Under the pieces are notes generated by a model, which did no database searches, was not told the origin of the DNA, and saw only the letters and a list, made by a program, of their open reading frames with translations. Source: Joostella atrarenae (GTDB taxonomy: Bacteria > Bacteroidota > Bacteroidia > Flavobacteriales > Flavobacteriaceae). From it: 64,000 bases of DNA. The stretch covers positions 100,394-164,393 of the forward strand of contig NZ_JAETXX010000009.1 in assembly GCF_021764745.1 (NCBI RefSeq), in the 5' to 3' direction. A program made the position numbers and the translations under genes. Shown in pieces: positions 1 through 9,663 of this stretch. Numbering within the stretch: position 1 is the stretch's first letter; each line of letters opens with the position of its first letter.

Positions 1-386
1 CTGAAAATGATACAGACCTAAAAGTACTACAAACATTAGCAGCATCTATTTCTAATAAAGTTTATAAAATTGATTCTAAACAACGAAAAGCTATTCATCT
101 TTCCGCTGTATTTGTAAATAATTTTGTGAATCATATGTACCAAATAGGAAATGAAATCTGTAAGCAGAATGATATCCCTTTTGATATTCTACAGCCTCTT
201 ATTGAAGAAACTTCAGAAAAAATAAAAACACTTACTCCTGAAGAATCTCAAACAGGACCCGCAAAAAGAAACGATACAAAAACCATAAATTCGCATCTCG
301 AATTACTAGAAAAAGATTCGCATAAAGAAATATACAAACTACTAACAACATCTATAATTAATAGCTATGGAAGAAAAGAGTTATAA
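1..386 (+). CDS. DUF2520 (Rossmann-like) protein, C-terminal part
   Basis: The reading frame is open from base 3 to the stop at 386, so this is the 3' end of a gene cut by the window edge (about 127 residues visible). The stretch containing IDSKQRKAIHLSAVFVNNF and NHMYQI is the hallmark of the DUF2520 domain, the helical C-terminal half of a two-domain protein whose missing N-terminal half is a Rossmann NAD(P)-binding fold related to F420-dependent NADP oxidoreductases. The reaction is unknown. The end overlaps the start of the following phosphatase gene by 20 bases, so the two are probably cotranscribed. An internal ATG at 126 is not the true start, because family-typical sequence lies before it. 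Confidence 0.85.
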   Translation, partial: ENDTDLKVLQTLAASISNKVYKIDSKQRKAIHLSAVFVNNFVNHMYQIGNEICKQNDIPFDILQPLIEETSEKIKTLTPEESQTGPAKRNDTKTINSHLELLEKDSHKEIYKLLTTSIINSYGRKEL

Positions 387-897
387 AGAATATCTAGAAC
401 ACATTACTACTTTTGTTTTTGATGTAGACGGCGTTTTAACAGACGGAATTATATCAATCACTTCAGACGGGCAATTACTAAGAACCATGAATGTAAAAGA
501 TGGTTATGCTATGAAAACTGCCTTAGATAAGGGTTATAATATTTGTATTATTTCTGGTGGAAGTAACGAAGGTGTTCGCTCAAGATTACGAGGATTAGGG
601 ATTACTGATATTCATTTAGGTGTGAGCAATAAAATAGATACACTTGATGAATATTTTGATGTCTATAATATTAAATCTGAAAATGTTCTTTATATGGGAG
701 ATGACATTCCAGATTATCATGTTATGAAAATGGTAGGAATGCCTTGTTGCCCAAATGATGCAGTTGCTGAAATTAAAGAGATTTCAAAATATATTTCTCA
801 TAAACAAGGTGGAAAAGGATGCGTTCGTGATGTGATTGAACAAGTCTTGAAAGTACAGGGTAAATGGAAAGATAGTTTTGATGCAAAAACCGACTAA
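367..897 (+). CDS. KdsC-like HAD phosphatase (3-deoxy-manno-octulosonate-8-phosphatase family)
   Basis: A 176-residue haloacid dehalogenase-type phosphatase without a cap domain. Residues 18-27 (FDVDGVLTDG) give the nucleophile Asp19 and the acid/base Asp21 exactly as in KdsC, and the late GDDIPD motif supplies the Mg-binding acidic residues. Length and motifs match KdsC, which removes phosphate from KDO-8-phosphate to make the inner-core lipopolysaccharide sugar KDO, or the related NeuA/CMP-sugar phosphatases. No kdsA, kdsB or kdsD gene lies next to it here, so the substrate is an inference from the family. It overlaps the DUF2520 gene and is followed 77 bases later by a Maf gene, a common flavobacterial order. 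Confidence 0.85.
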   Translation: MEEKSYKEYLEHITTFVFDVDGVLTDGIISITSDGQLLRTMNVKDGYAMKTALDKGYNICIISGGSNEGVRSRLRGLGITDIHLGVSNKIDTLDEYFDVYNIKSENVLYMGDDIPDYHVMKMVGMPCCPNDAVAEIKEISKYISHKQGGKGCVRDVIEQVLKVQGKWKDSFDAKTD

Positions 898-974
898 AAA
901 ATTGTAATCGATAGGTTTCTATTTTGTAAAGCTTCAAACATTCTACTTTATGCACTTTAATTAAATAATTAAAA

Positions 975-1568
975 ATGATTTTAAACGACAGACTTAAAGA
1001 TTATAACATTATCCTGGCTTCTGGCTCTCCTAGAAGGCAACAATTTATAAAAGACCTAGGTATTGAATTTGAGATCCGCTTAAAAGAAGTTGAAGAAGTA
1101 TACCCTAAGCGATTATATAAATACGAAATTTCTGATTATCTAGCTCAGCTAAAATCGTTACCACATAAGGAGACACTCAAAGAGAATGATATTCTAATAA
1201 CTTCGGATACTATTGTTTGGCACAACGAAGAAGCCCTTGGAAAGCCAAGAAGTAAAGAGGAAGCCATGGCTATGTTGAGATCGCTTTCTGGAAATATGCA
1301 TGAAGTAATTACCTCTGTCTGTTTTACTACTAAAAAAATAGAAAAAACTATCAATCATATTACTAAAGTATATTTTAAAGAGCTTACAGAGGATGAAATT
1401 GAGTATTATGTAACCAATTACAAACCTTATGACAAAGCTGGTGGTTACGGAATTCAAGAATGGATTGGTCAAATAGGAATTATTAAAATTGAAGGTTCTT
1501 ATGCAAATGTTGTTGGCTTGCCTGTTTATGAAGTTTATAAAGCTTTAAACTCCCTAGTAATAGAATAG
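975..1568 (+). CDS. maf: Maf family nucleoside triphosphate pyrophosphatase
   Basis: A 197-residue Maf protein. The N-terminal ASGSPRRQQF segment is the phosphate-binding signature and SDTIVWHNEEALGKP carries the catalytic Asp region of the family. Maf proteins hydrolyse dTTP, UTP or modified nucleotides to the monophosphate and so act in house-cleaning of nucleotide pools; older literature named them septum-formation inhibitors. The KAGGYGIQEW segment, with Gln following the glycines, fits the dTTP/UTP (YhdE-like) branch, but I place no weight on subtype. The gene lies in the same direction as its neighbours and probably belongs to their transcription unit. Confidence 0.88.
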   Translation: MILNDRLKDYNIILASGSPRRQQFIKDLGIEFEIRLKEVEEVYPKRLYKYEISDYLAQLKSLPHKETLKENDILITSDTIVWHNEEALGKPRSKEEAMAMLRSLSGNMHEVITSVCFTTKKIEKTINHITKVYFKELTEDEIEYYVTNYKPYDKAGGYGIQEWIGQIGIIKIEGSYANVVGLPVYEVYKALNSLVIE

Positions 1569-1600
1569 TTTTTTGTAATTTTAAATTAAAGTAGGTTCAG

Positions 1601-2506
1601 ATGAAAACAACAAAGTACTTATCTTTATTTTTAATTATAATTCTTGCTATCTCTGCCATTTATTGGGGATTTACAAGTACAGATACTAAAAAAGTTTCTC
1701 GAGAATTAACTGACGATTTTCGAAAATATTGGTTTTCTGGAGAGGCAGAAATCACCTCTTACGAATTATCTCAAGCACGCTACGGAGAAGTTAGAGACGG
1801 AAAATCTGTGCTTATTTTTGTGTCGGAGCCCTTTTTAAAAAATAAGCAAGTAAAAGCTGATAATCCCTCTGACGATGATGTTACCGTTTTAAAGCTTAAC
1901 AGTACTAAAAATTATATAACAGGCATTTATCCGTACTCAATAATGACGAGTACTTTTTTTCCTATTAGCTATCAAGATCATGCCATTAAAGTAACCAATA
2001 CCGTTACAGAATGGTGCGGACAAGCCTATACACAAATTAACAGTAGAGATAGATTTGAAGTTACTTCTCATTCTTATTTTGAAAATGAAGCTGACCAAAA
2101 CTATAAAATAGAAGAAGGTCTTTTGGAAGATGAAATTTGGACACAAATAAGGATCAATCCTCAAGATTTACCAATAGGAAATATAGATCTTATCCCTTCA
2201 TTAGAATACACCCGACTAAAACATATTCCTGTTAAGAAGTTCAAAGCAGAAGCTTCTCTCGACAAAAAGGGCGCTTTATCTTCTTATAAAATCCATTATC
2301 CTAATTTAGAGAGAACACTTGTTATCAACTTCAAAACAAAATTCCCACACACTATTGATAATTGGCAAGAAACTTACAAAAGTGGCTTTGGAAAAGATGC
2401 TAAAAAACTGACATCCACAGCTAAAAAAATCAGAACAATTAAATCTGCTTATTGGTCAAAAAAATCTATAACTGATGTATCTTTGCGGGACTCATTAGGT
2501 TTATAA
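1601..2506 (+). CDS. Conserved flavobacterial membrane-anchored protein of unknown function
   Basis: A 301-residue protein with one N-terminal hydrophobic segment (about residues 6-24) that acts as a signal anchor; there is no Cys for lipidation. The rest is soluble, presumably periplasmic, with no motif I can tie to an enzyme. Similar proteins next to maf in flavobacteria have, to my recollection, been carried in databases as septum formation inhibitor Maf; nothing in this sequence resembles Maf, so that name would be transferred from the neighbour. It starts 32 bases after maf and ends 4 bases before the MscS gene, which suggests a shared transcript. Confidence 0.7.
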   Translation: MKTTKYLSLFLIIILAISAIYWGFTSTDTKKVSRELTDDFRKYWFSGEAEITSYELSQARYGEVRDGKSVLIFVSEPFLKNKQVKADNPSDDDVTVLKLNSTKNYITGIYPYSIMTSTFFPISYQDHAIKVTNTVTEWCGQAYTQINSRDRFEVTSHSYFENEADQNYKIEEGLLEDEIWTQIRINPQDLPIGNIDLIPSLEYTRLKHIPVKKFKAEASLDKKGALSSYKIHYPNLERTLVINFKTKFPHTIDNWQETYKSGFGKDAKKLTSTAKKIRTIKSAYWSKKSITDVSLRDSLGL

Positions 2507-2510
2507 TTTT

Positions 2511-3050
2511 ATGACAGAATACTTAGTAATATACAAAGACGAAATAATAAGAACACTTGTCGTTATTCTTATTCTATTTTTAGTTCGATTCTTACTTTTT
2601 AAAGCCATAAAAAAAGTAGGAAAAATTGGTGATATAGACAGAAATAGAACCTTACTTATCTTAAAGTATTTTAATACATTTATATTCATTGTTGGTGCCA
2701 TTGTAATTAGTTTTATTTGGGGCTTAGACTTTAAAGATTTGGGTCTATTTTTCTCTTCTGCTTTTGCGGTAATTGGTGTTGCTTTTTTTGCTTCATGGTC
2801 TATATTAAGTAATGTTACAGCCGGAATTATTTTATTCTTCTCATTCCCTTTTAAAATTGGAGATCGTATTAGAATTCAAGATAAAGACTTCCCTTCAGAA
2901 GCTATTATTGAGGATATAAAAGCATTCCATTTACATTTACGCACAGATGACGGAGAACTTATTACCTACCCCAATAGTTTAATGCTACAAAAGGGAATTG
3001 TTGTAATTAACAAACCAGATCGTGAAGATGATGGTGCCAGTACGCTATAA
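2511..3050 (+). CDS. Small MscS-type mechanosensitive channel
   Basis: A 179-residue integral membrane protein. Two hydrophobic helices (about residues 10-30 and 50-70) precede the conserved pore helix and beta domain of the MscS family, seen in the stretch around FFASWSILSNVTAGI and FKIGDRIRI, then a short beta-barrel portion ending in ITYPNSLML. MscS channels open under membrane tension and release solutes after osmotic downshock. At 179 residues it is much shorter than E. coli MscS (286) and lacks the large C-terminal cytoplasmic cage, as do many Bacteroidota versions. It begins 4 bases after the preceding gene's stop. Confidence 0.85.
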   Translation: MTEYLVIYKDEIIRTLVVILILFLVRFLLFKAIKKVGKIGDIDRNRTLLILKYFNTFIFIVGAIVISFIWGLDFKDLGLFFSSAFAVIGVAFFASWSILSNVTAGIILFFSFPFKIGDRIRIQDKDFPSEAIIEDIKAFHLHLRTDDGELITYPNSLMLQKGIVVINKPDREDDGASTL

Positions 3051-3128
3051 TAATTTGCTTATTAACTTTCAACAACAGTTTAAAAATTTATAACTGCTAG
3101 TTCTGTTCTTCCTATTATAACAAATGAT

Positions 3129-3136
3129 TATATTTG
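3129..3136 (+). promoter_or_regulatory. Predicted -7 promoter box for the S9 peptidase gene
   Basis: The sequence TATATTTG matches the Bacteroidota -7 consensus TAnnTTTG exactly and lies 27 bases before the ATG at 3164. No clear -33 TTG is seen at the right distance. A transcription start a few bases downstream would exclude the TTG at 3134 as initiation codon, supporting 3164. Confidence 0.5.
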
Positions 3137-3163
3137 GTTTTTTCAATAATCATAACATTTATA

Positions 3164-5542
3164 ATGAAAAGAACTACACTTCTAAGCTTATTTCTATTAA
3201 CAAGTTTTTGCTTCACGCAAGCACAAAAAAATAACAATTCCAAATTATCTATCAAGCAGATTATGCAAGGGGACAATTTTGTTGGTCATTTACCTTCAAA
3301 TGCCCATTGGTCTGCTGACGGAAAAAACATTCTCTTTAATTGGAATCCAGAAAATGCATTCAGCGATTCGCTATATACATATAATACAGCTTCAGAAACA
3401 ACAAAAAAAGTAGGTTTTGAGGCTTCTTATAATCTTCCTTCTCCATACGGGATTTATAGCAACGATAAATCAAAAAAAATATACAGTAAGAATGGTGATG
3501 TTTATATGATGACAATCGCCTCTGGAGAAATCATTCAAATTACCAATACTCAAGATTACGAAGGGAATGTTCATTTTACTAACAATGAACAGCAAATAGC
3601 ATATGTCAGTAATAAAAATATTTATACTTGGGATATAAAAACTGGAGTGACAAAACAAATTACCGATTTCAATAACGGAAAAGAGAAAGACGGGAATAAA
3701 AGAGATGAAAAAGATGAATGGCTATACCAAGACCAATTAGCTCTTTTCGATGTTTTAAGTGAACGCAAAGCTAAAAAAGATAGACAGGATTATTTTGATA
3801 AAAAGGAAGCTCTAAAAGCTCCTCTTCCAATTTACTCTGAAGGTAAATCTATTCAAAACCAACATATAAGTCCAGATGGGAAGTATGTAAGCTATTTATT
3901 GGTAGAAAGGGAAGACAATAAAGGGACTATTACCCCACATTACGTTACAGAATCTGGCTATACTGAAGATCAACACACACGATCTAAAGTAGGAAATGAG
4001 CCCGATACATATGAGCTTTTTATATATGATATTGAAAACAGAAAAACATATCCTGTTGCATTAGACAATCTTGAAGGATTGGATTATATTCCTGAATACA
4101 CTAAAGATTATCCTGATAAAACATATAAAAATGATAATAGAATAGGATATATAAGTGGCCCTATTTGGAATAAAGACGGGAGTAAAGCTGTTTTAGATAT
4201 CAATACGAACGACTATAAAGACCGATGGATTGTTTTATTAAACACGGAAGATGGTACCGTAACTAATTTGGATCATCAGCATGATATCGCTTGGATTGCA
4301 GGACCTGGAATTGGCGGTTATCGAGGTGGTGAATTAGGATGGATGCCAGATGATAAAAGTATATGGTTTCAATCGGAAAAAACTGGATATTCACATCTTT
4401 ACACTTTAAATACAACTAATAAAAAATCAAAAGCAGTAACTTCTGGGGATTTTGAAATTTATAACCCTAAAATTGCTAACGATAAGAAGCATTGGTATTT
4501 TACAGCAAACAAAACGCATCCTGGAGATCGTCAATTTTATAGAATGTCTTTAAATGGCGGAAAAATGGAGCAATTAACTTTCAAGACAGGAAGAAATGAT
4601 GTCACGCTTTCTTCTGATGAAAAGCAAATGGCTATCCTCTACTCTTACGCCAATCAACCTAGGGAATTATATATAAAAGAAAATCCAATTTATAATAAAA
4701 ATGCCGTTGCAAAACAAGTAACACATTCTACAACCAAAGATTTTGAAGCGTACGACTGGAGATCTCCAGAATTCATAACTTTTAAAGCAAATGATGGTGC
4801 TAACGTACACGCAAGAATCTACAAACCAGCTACAGAAGTAAAAAATAAAGGTGCAATAATCTTTGTTCACGGTGCTGGGTATTTACAGAATGCACATAAA
4901 TGGTGGAGTTCTTACTTTCGTGAATATATGTTTCATAATATTTTAGTTGATAACGGATACACTGTTTTGGATATTGATTACCGTGGAAGCGCAGGATATG
5001 GTAGAGATTGGCGTACAGGCATCTACAGACATATGGGAGGAAAAGATTTAAGCGATCAGGTAGACGGTGCGGCTTATTTGGTAAATGAACATGGAATTGA
5101 TAAAGATAAAATTGGAATTTATGGAGGTTCTTATGGTGGATTTATTACACTAATGGGAATGTTTAATGAAGCAGATACTTTTACGGCTGGTGCTGCAATA
5201 AGATCTGTAGGAGATTGGGCAGCTTACAATCATGGCTATACAGCTCGTATTTTAAATACTCCAACAACAGATAGCCTTGCATACAGAAAAAGCTCTCCTA
5301 TATATTTTGCTGATGGTTTGGAAGGAGATTTACTTATTTTACACGGAATGGTAGATGATAATGTGCATTTCCAAGATATGGTACGCCTTTCTCAAAAACT
5401 TATCGAGCTAGGAAAAACCAATTGGGAAATGGCTGTTTATCCAGTAGAAAGGCATGGTTTTGTAGAGCCTAGTAGTTGGACAGATGAATATACTAGAATT
5501 TTCAACCTGTTTAATGAAAGTCTTTTAGGAAAGAAAAACTAA
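3164..5542 (+). CDS. Secreted S9 family prolyl oligopeptidase (DPP-IV-like)
   Basis: A 792-residue protein starting at the ATG that opens a clean signal peptide (MKRTTLLSLFLLTSFCFTQA). Residues about 30-540 form the beta-propeller region typical of dipeptidyl-peptidase IV relatives; the C-terminal 250 residues are the alpha/beta-hydrolase catalytic domain. The catalytic triad is visible: Ser656 in GGSYGG, Asp at 731-732 in VDDNVHF, His764 in ERHGF. Such enzymes cleave dipeptides or short peptides in the periplasm or outside the cell. An in-frame TTG at 3134 would extend it by ten residues, but it sits inside the predicted promoter. Its terminator is shared with the convergent GH29 gene. Confidence 0.92.
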   Translation: MKRTTLLSLFLLTSFCFTQAQKNNNSKLSIKQIMQGDNFVGHLPSNAHWSADGKNILFNWNPENAFSDSLYTYNTASETTKKVGFEASYNLPSPYGIYSNDKSKKIYSKNGDVYMMTIASGEIIQITNTQDYEGNVHFTNNEQQIAYVSNKNIYTWDIKTGVTKQITDFNNGKEKDGNKRDEKDEWLYQDQLALFDVLSERKAKKDRQDYFDKKEALKAPLPIYSEGKSIQNQHISPDGKYVSYLLVEREDNKGTITPHYVTESGYTEDQHTRSKVGNEPDTYELFIYDIENRKTYPVALDNLEGLDYIPEYTKDYPDKTYKNDNRIGYISGPIWNKDGSKAVLDINTNDYKDRWIVLLNTEDGTVTNLDHQHDIAWIAGPGIGGYRGGELGWMPDDKSIWFQSEKTGYSHLYTLNTTNKKSKAVTSGDFEIYNPKIANDKKHWYFTANKTHPGDRQFYRMSLNGGKMEQLTFKTGRNDVTLSSDEKQMAILYSYANQPRELYIKENPIYNKNAVAKQVTHSTTKDFEAYDWRSPEFITFKANDGANVHARIYKPATEVKNKGAIIFVHGAGYLQNAHKWWSSYFREYMFHNILVDNGYTVLDIDYRGSAGYGRDWRTGIYRHMGGKDLSDQVDGAAYLVNEHGIDKDKIGIYGGSYGGFITLMGMFNEADTFTAGAAIRSVGDWAAYNHGYTARILNTPTTDSLAYRKSSPIYFADGLEGDLLILHGMVDDNVHFQDMVRLSQKLIELGKTNWEMAVYPVERHGFVEPSSWTDEYTRIFNLFNESLLGKKN

Positions 5543-5561
5543 ATTATTTCTGTCCTGAATA

Positions 5562-5609
5562 AAAAAAGGATTCGATTTCTCAGCTATTAGAGAGATCGGA
5601 TCCTTTTTT
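5562..5609. terminator. Bidirectional intrinsic terminator
   Basis: An imperfect stem (left arm 5562-5581, right arm 5590-5609) built on AAAAAGGATnCGAT and its complement, with an A-run on the left and a T-run on the right. It therefore reads as a terminator in both directions and sits between the convergent S9 peptidase and GH29 genes. Confidence 0.75.
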
Positions 5610-5667
5610 ATTGATACTAAAATTACTTAGCTGAATCTTGATTTGAAAAAATCAGAAAGCTTCTTTA

Positions 5668-7821
5668 CTAATAGATTTTAAAATCTGCAATACGCACTGT
5701 ATTACGTTGTTTTGATACTTTATTAATTTCAACTTTAATAGCTTTTGTTTCTACTGCGTTTTTAAAAGTCACCTTTCTTTCTATCGGATTGTTATCTATA
5801 TTCCCAAACGAACCATTTGCAAGAGCCTTCCACTCTCCACTTTCATCGAGACCATAAATTACATACTCCTCTATTCTACCTCCAACTGATGGATCTTTAG
5901 AAGGAGGGACGTATCCAAAACCACTAACCGTTGTGCTTTGAGGAAAATTAATAACAAAAAAGGTATTCTCTTTTTTACTTTCAGGTAGTTCCGCAACAGT
6001 ATCAGGGTTATCATCTAAACAATAATCCATATTTTTCCCTTTAGAAATATCCCATTCATCAGGTAAAATACTAAAGGCCTTTCTCGTCTCTTGAATAAAG
6101 TTATCTTTTTCAGAATTTACAGCTATTGCTCTTACTACTCCGCCATTTCGGAATTCGAACGGCGACTCATAAAGTACTCCACTCTCTTGGGGACTACTTC
6201 CATCTACGGTGTAAAGTACTTTCGTTGAAGCTCCATCTATTGAAACTCTCCCTTTTTTATCTCTATCCACAGAAACCAACGGAGACAATGGTGGAGCTAC
6301 GTATAATCGTACAGTTGATAAACTAGGACTATTTCTGCTATCTGTTATTCTAATTCGTAAGCTATCTGTTTGGGTATTTGGAACTTTTAAGAAACGACGA
6401 ATCCCAATAGTAGTTCCATTACCAATAGTCTCCCATTTATCATTTATATAAGCGTCAATCTCAAATTTTTCTACACGTTGTCCAAAATCTACAATATTCT
6501 CCTGTAGTTCTACAACATTAAAATTTTGACTACCATAAAGTTTTAATATAATTGTTCCTGTATTTTTACCTTCTGGTGCAACCCAGGATGTTCTTATATC
6601 ATCATCAAAAAGATAATTTCCAGCATATCCTCCTTCTCTAGTTTCTGTTGCAGACGCCACTGCTCCATTAGCATAGTTATGCTTTTTCATCTCTTTAATA
6701 TATTCTCCAAACTTCTTAAGCAAAAGAGCATCTTCATCTGGAATCAGACCTCTATTATCTGGAGATAAATTAACTAAAAGATTACTATTCTGACCAACAG
6801 TTTCAAAATAGGAATTAATCATATAATCCAACCCTCTATTGTGTTGGCCTGGTTTCCAAAACCACTGTACCCTAACAGGCAACCCTCCCCTTGCAGGATA
6901 CCATGCCAATTGCTCATAATTTTTAATTTCTTCTACACTTCCTAAAGTTGGTTTTGTTAATGGTACGCCACTGTCGTATCCCGAAAAATCGGCTTCCATA
7001 CTCTCTATTCCTTGAACGCTCCATTCGGTAAAGCGTCCTTTTCCTGCCTCATTACCAACCCATCTAATATCTGGGGCAGCACCAGATATTAATGCTTGCG
7101 GTTGTATATCTCGAATAAGCTTATAAACTCTAGGCCAATCAATTTTCATTTTTACTCCACTTGTCTTTTCATCGAGTCCAGCACCATCAAACCATACCAA
7201 GTCTATATTTCCATAATTGGTTAATAATTCTGTTAATTCATTAACCATAAGATCATTATAAGAGTCTTCACCATAAGGTGCTTGCTTATCCCAAGGTGAA
7301 TAATAAATACTTGTTTTAATTCCCTGTTTTCTACAAGCGTCCATAAATTCTTTTACTACATCTCCTTTTCCGTCTTTCCATGGAGTTTTCGCTATGGTAC
7401 GTTCTCTAAATTTACTTGGCCATAAAGTAAAACCATCATGGTGTTTACAAACCAAAATAACAGAGGTGATTCCAGCACTTTTAAAAGTACTTACCCATTG
7501 GTCTGTATCGAGTTCTTTAGGATTAAATATATTTAAATCCTCTTTTCCTGAACCCCATTGCATTCCTGTAAACGTATTTAAGTTGAAATGTACAAAACCT
7601 AACATTTCATAATTTTGCCATCTCAATTGACGAGCAGAAGGTCTCACCATAGAAGACAATTTAGATGCTTCTGCTTCCGATACATTCTTTGGAACAGCAA
7701 CAGAGACTCCATCGTAATATGAATTCTTTATTAGGTTTATAGTCTCATTTTCAACTGTAGATTGTGATAATCCTCCAAAAAAAGACAGGAAGATTAATAA
7801 TGTAGAAATAGATTTAAACAT
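5668..7821 (-). CDS. Secreted alpha-L-fucosidase (GH29) with F5/8C and CHB_HEX_C modules
   Basis: A 717-residue secreted glycosidase. Residues 1-20 are a signal peptide. Residues about 65-370 are the GH29 barrel, with CKHHDGFTLWPS near 125-136 and the catalytic nucleophile Asp212 in VWFDGAG. A galactose-binding/F5-8 type C domain follows (about 378-508), then a short chitobiase/hexosaminidase C-terminal-type domain (about 520-575) with the typical LYTVDGSSP string, then a second F5/8C-like domain to the end. GH29 enzymes remove alpha-linked fucose from glycans such as algal fucoidan fragments or host glycoproteins. There is no SusC/SusD pair beside it, so it is not part of a full polysaccharide locus in this window. 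Confidence 0.9.
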   Translation of the reverse strand: MFKSISTLLIFLSFFGGLSQSTVENETINLIKNSYYDGVSVAVPKNVSEAEASKLSSMVRPSARQLRWQNYEMLGFVHFNLNTFTGMQWGSGKEDLNIFNPKELDTDQWVSTFKSAGITSVILVCKHHDGFTLWPSKFRERTIAKTPWKDGKGDVVKEFMDACRKQGIKTSIYYSPWDKQAPYGEDSYNDLMVNELTELLTNYGNIDLVWFDGAGLDEKTSGVKMKIDWPRVYKLIRDIQPQALISGAAPDIRWVGNEAGKGRFTEWSVQGIESMEADFSGYDSGVPLTKPTLGSVEEIKNYEQLAWYPARGGLPVRVQWFWKPGQHNRGLDYMINSYFETVGQNSNLLVNLSPDNRGLIPDEDALLLKKFGEYIKEMKKHNYANGAVASATETREGGYAGNYLFDDDIRTSWVAPEGKNTGTIILKLYGSQNFNVVELQENIVDFGQRVEKFEIDAYINDKWETIGNGTTIGIRRFLKVPNTQTDSLRIRITDSRNSPSLSTVRLYVAPPLSPLVSVDRDKKGRVSIDGASTKVLYTVDGSSPQESGVLYESPFEFRNGGVVRAIAVNSEKDNFIQETRKAFSILPDEWDISKGKNMDYCLDDNPDTVAELPESKKENTFFVINFPQSTTVSGFGYVPPSKDPSVGGRIEEYVIYGLDESGEWKALANGSFGNIDNNPIERKVTFKNAVETKAIKVEINKVSKQRNTVRIADFKIY

Positions 7822-7840
7822 GTATAGTAATTGGTTGATT

Positions 7841-7848
7841 TATATTTG
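7841..7848 (+). promoter_or_regulatory. Possible -7 promoter box upstream of panB
   Basis: TATATTTG matches TAnnTTTG perfectly on the plus strand. The next plus-strand gene, panB, begins 180 bases downstream, so use of this box would give a long 5' leader. No matching -33 element is evident. Confidence 0.3.
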
Positions 7849-8027
7849 GAGCAATTTATAAAATTAAAGTGACAATCACTTTTATAAAGTCTGTAATACT
7901 AAACTCATTTATATAAACTATTTAACGACGATGCTAAAAACTATAAATCTTAAAATAGTAATTTCCTACCGTAATAAATGGTTATTCTCTAACGAAAACA
8001 GTAATTTTATACCCTAAACCTGAACAG

Positions 8028-8846
8028 ATGTCAGTAGCAAAAAAAGAATACAAAAGAATTACAGTAAAGTCGTTAGTTGAAATGAAGCAAAACGGCGAGA
8101 AAATTTCTATGCTAACGGCCTACGATTATTCGATGGCAAAAATTGTAGACGGCGCTGGTATCGATGTGATTTTAGTTGGAGATTCTGCTAGTAATGTTAT
8201 GGCTGGCCACGAAACTACACTTCCTATCACATTGGATCAAATGATATATCATGCATCTTCTGTTATTAGAGCTGTAAATAGAGCTTTGGTTGTTGTAGAT
8301 CTCCCTTTTGGAAGTTACCAATCGGATCCTAAAGAAGCATTACGTTCTGCTATTAGAATAATGAAAGAAAGTGGTGCTCATGCTGTAAAGCTAGAAGGTG
8401 GTAAAGAAATTAAAGAATCTACAAAGCGAATTTTAAATGCTGGAATCCCTATCATGGGCCATTTAGGACTCACTCCACAATCAATATATAAATTTGGAAC
8501 ATATACCGTTCGAGCAAAAGAGGAAGAAGAAGCCAAAAAACTAAAAGAAGATGCTAAAATGCTTGAGAAAGCTGGTTGCTTCGCTATTGTTTTAGAGAAA
8601 ATCCCAGCAAAGCTTGCAAAAGAAGTGGCAGCATCTGTTTCTATTCCTATTATTGGAATTGGAGCTGGTAATGGTGTTGATGGACAAGTATTAGTATTGC
8701 ATGATCTTTTAGGGATGACACACGAATTCCATCCACGTTTTTTAAGACGTTATTTAAATCTATATGATGATATGACAAATGCTATATCTCAATATGTTGA
8801 CGACGTGAAAAGTAAGGATTTCCCTAACGACGAAGAACAATATTAA
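8028..8846 (+). CDS. panB: 3-methyl-2-oxobutanoate hydroxymethyltransferase
   Basis: A 272-residue protein of the usual PanB length. It carries the family hallmarks [14 protein letters not shown] near the N-terminus, the metal-binding [15 protein letters not shown], the ligand loop LPFGSYQ, and GHLGLTPQS. PanB transfers a hydroxymethyl group from 5,10-methylene-tetrahydrofolate to 2-oxoisovalerate to form ketopantoate, the first committed step to pantothenate and coenzyme A. It acts in the cytoplasm as a decameric Mg-dependent enzyme. The other pan genes are not nearby; the downstream RluA-type gene follows after 91 bases and is a frequent neighbour in flavobacteria. Confidence 0.96.
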   Translation: MSVAKKEYKRITVKSLVEMKQNGEKISMLTAYDYSMAKIVDGAGIDVILVGDSASNVMAGHETTLPITLDQMIYHASSVIRAVNRALVVVDLPFGSYQSDPKEALRSAIRIMKESGAHAVKLEGGKEIKESTKRILNAGIPIMGHLGLTPQSIYKFGTYTVRAKEEEEAKKLKEDAKMLEKAGCFAIVLEKIPAKLAKEVAASVSIPIIGIGAGNGVDGQVLVLHDLLGMTHEFHPRFLRRYLNLYDDMTNAISQYVDDVKSKDFPNDEEQY

Positions 8847-8937
8847 ACTTGAAGTGATAGGCCGTTATATTTAAAAATAACTTCACAATCATCTCAACAA
8901 ACCTAATCTTCATCATTTAAAAGCTAATACGAAGCGA

Positions 8938-9630
8938 ATGAGTAAGCATTCAACCAAAGAAAATCTCCAAGTTCTTTACGAAGACAACCATGTTATTATT
9001 ATTAATAAGCGTGCAGGAGACATTGTTCAAGGTGATAAAACTGGCGACAAACCACTTTCTGAAGTTGTAAAAGAATATATAAAAGATAAATACAATAAAC
9101 CTGGAAACGTGTATTTAGGTGTGGTACACCGCTTGGATAGACCGACCAGTGGTATTGTTTTATTTTCAAAAACGTCCAAGGCATTACCAAGACTAAATAA
9201 GCTTTTTAAGGAGAAAGATGCTAAAAAAACATATTGGGCGATTGTAAAAAATAAACCTGAAAAAGAATCTGATAAGCTGATACATTGGATGAAACGAAAT
9301 CCAAAGCAGAATAAGTCTTACGCTCATAAAAATGAGGTTCCCGACAGCAAGAAAGCAATTTTAGATTATACCATCATAAAAAGCCTTAACAATTATTATT
9401 TATTGGAAATTAACCTAGAAACGGGACGTCATCATCAGATAAGATCTCAACTTTCTTCTATTGGCTGCCCTATAAAAGGCGATTTAAAATACAATTTCGA
9501 CCGAAGTAATAAAGATGGGAGTATAAGTTTACACGCTAGTAAATTAGAGTTTGAACACCCTGTTAAAAAAGAACTTATAAGTGTTACCGCTCCCCTACCC
9601 AAAGATCCATTATGGGATGCATGCACATAG
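8938..9630 (+). CDS. RluA-family RNA pseudouridine synthase
   Basis: A 230-residue catalytic-domain-only member of the RluA family. The motif VHRLDRPTSGIVLF contains the invariant catalytic Asp, and ETGRHHQIRSQL is the second conserved block. No S4 RNA-binding domain is present at the N-terminus, so it resembles the short RluA/TruC-like forms rather than RluC/RluD. It converts uridine to pseudouridine in rRNA or tRNA; the target cannot be told from sequence. It starts with ATG and is followed after 33 bases by a DUF4252 lipoprotein gene in the same direction. Confidence 0.9.
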   Translation: MSKHSTKENLQVLYEDNHVIIINKRAGDIVQGDKTGDKPLSEVVKEYIKDKYNKPGNVYLGVVHRLDRPTSGIVLFSKTSKALPRLNKLFKEKDAKKTYWAIVKNKPEKESDKLIHWMKRNPKQNKSYAHKNEVPDSKKAILDYTIIKSLNNYYLLEINLETGRHHQIRSQLSSIGCPIKGDLKYNFDRSNKDGSISLHASKLEFEHPVKKELISVTAPLPKDPLWDACT

Positions 9631-9663
9631 ATTTTTTTACTATCTTTAAGAAAATATCTTATC

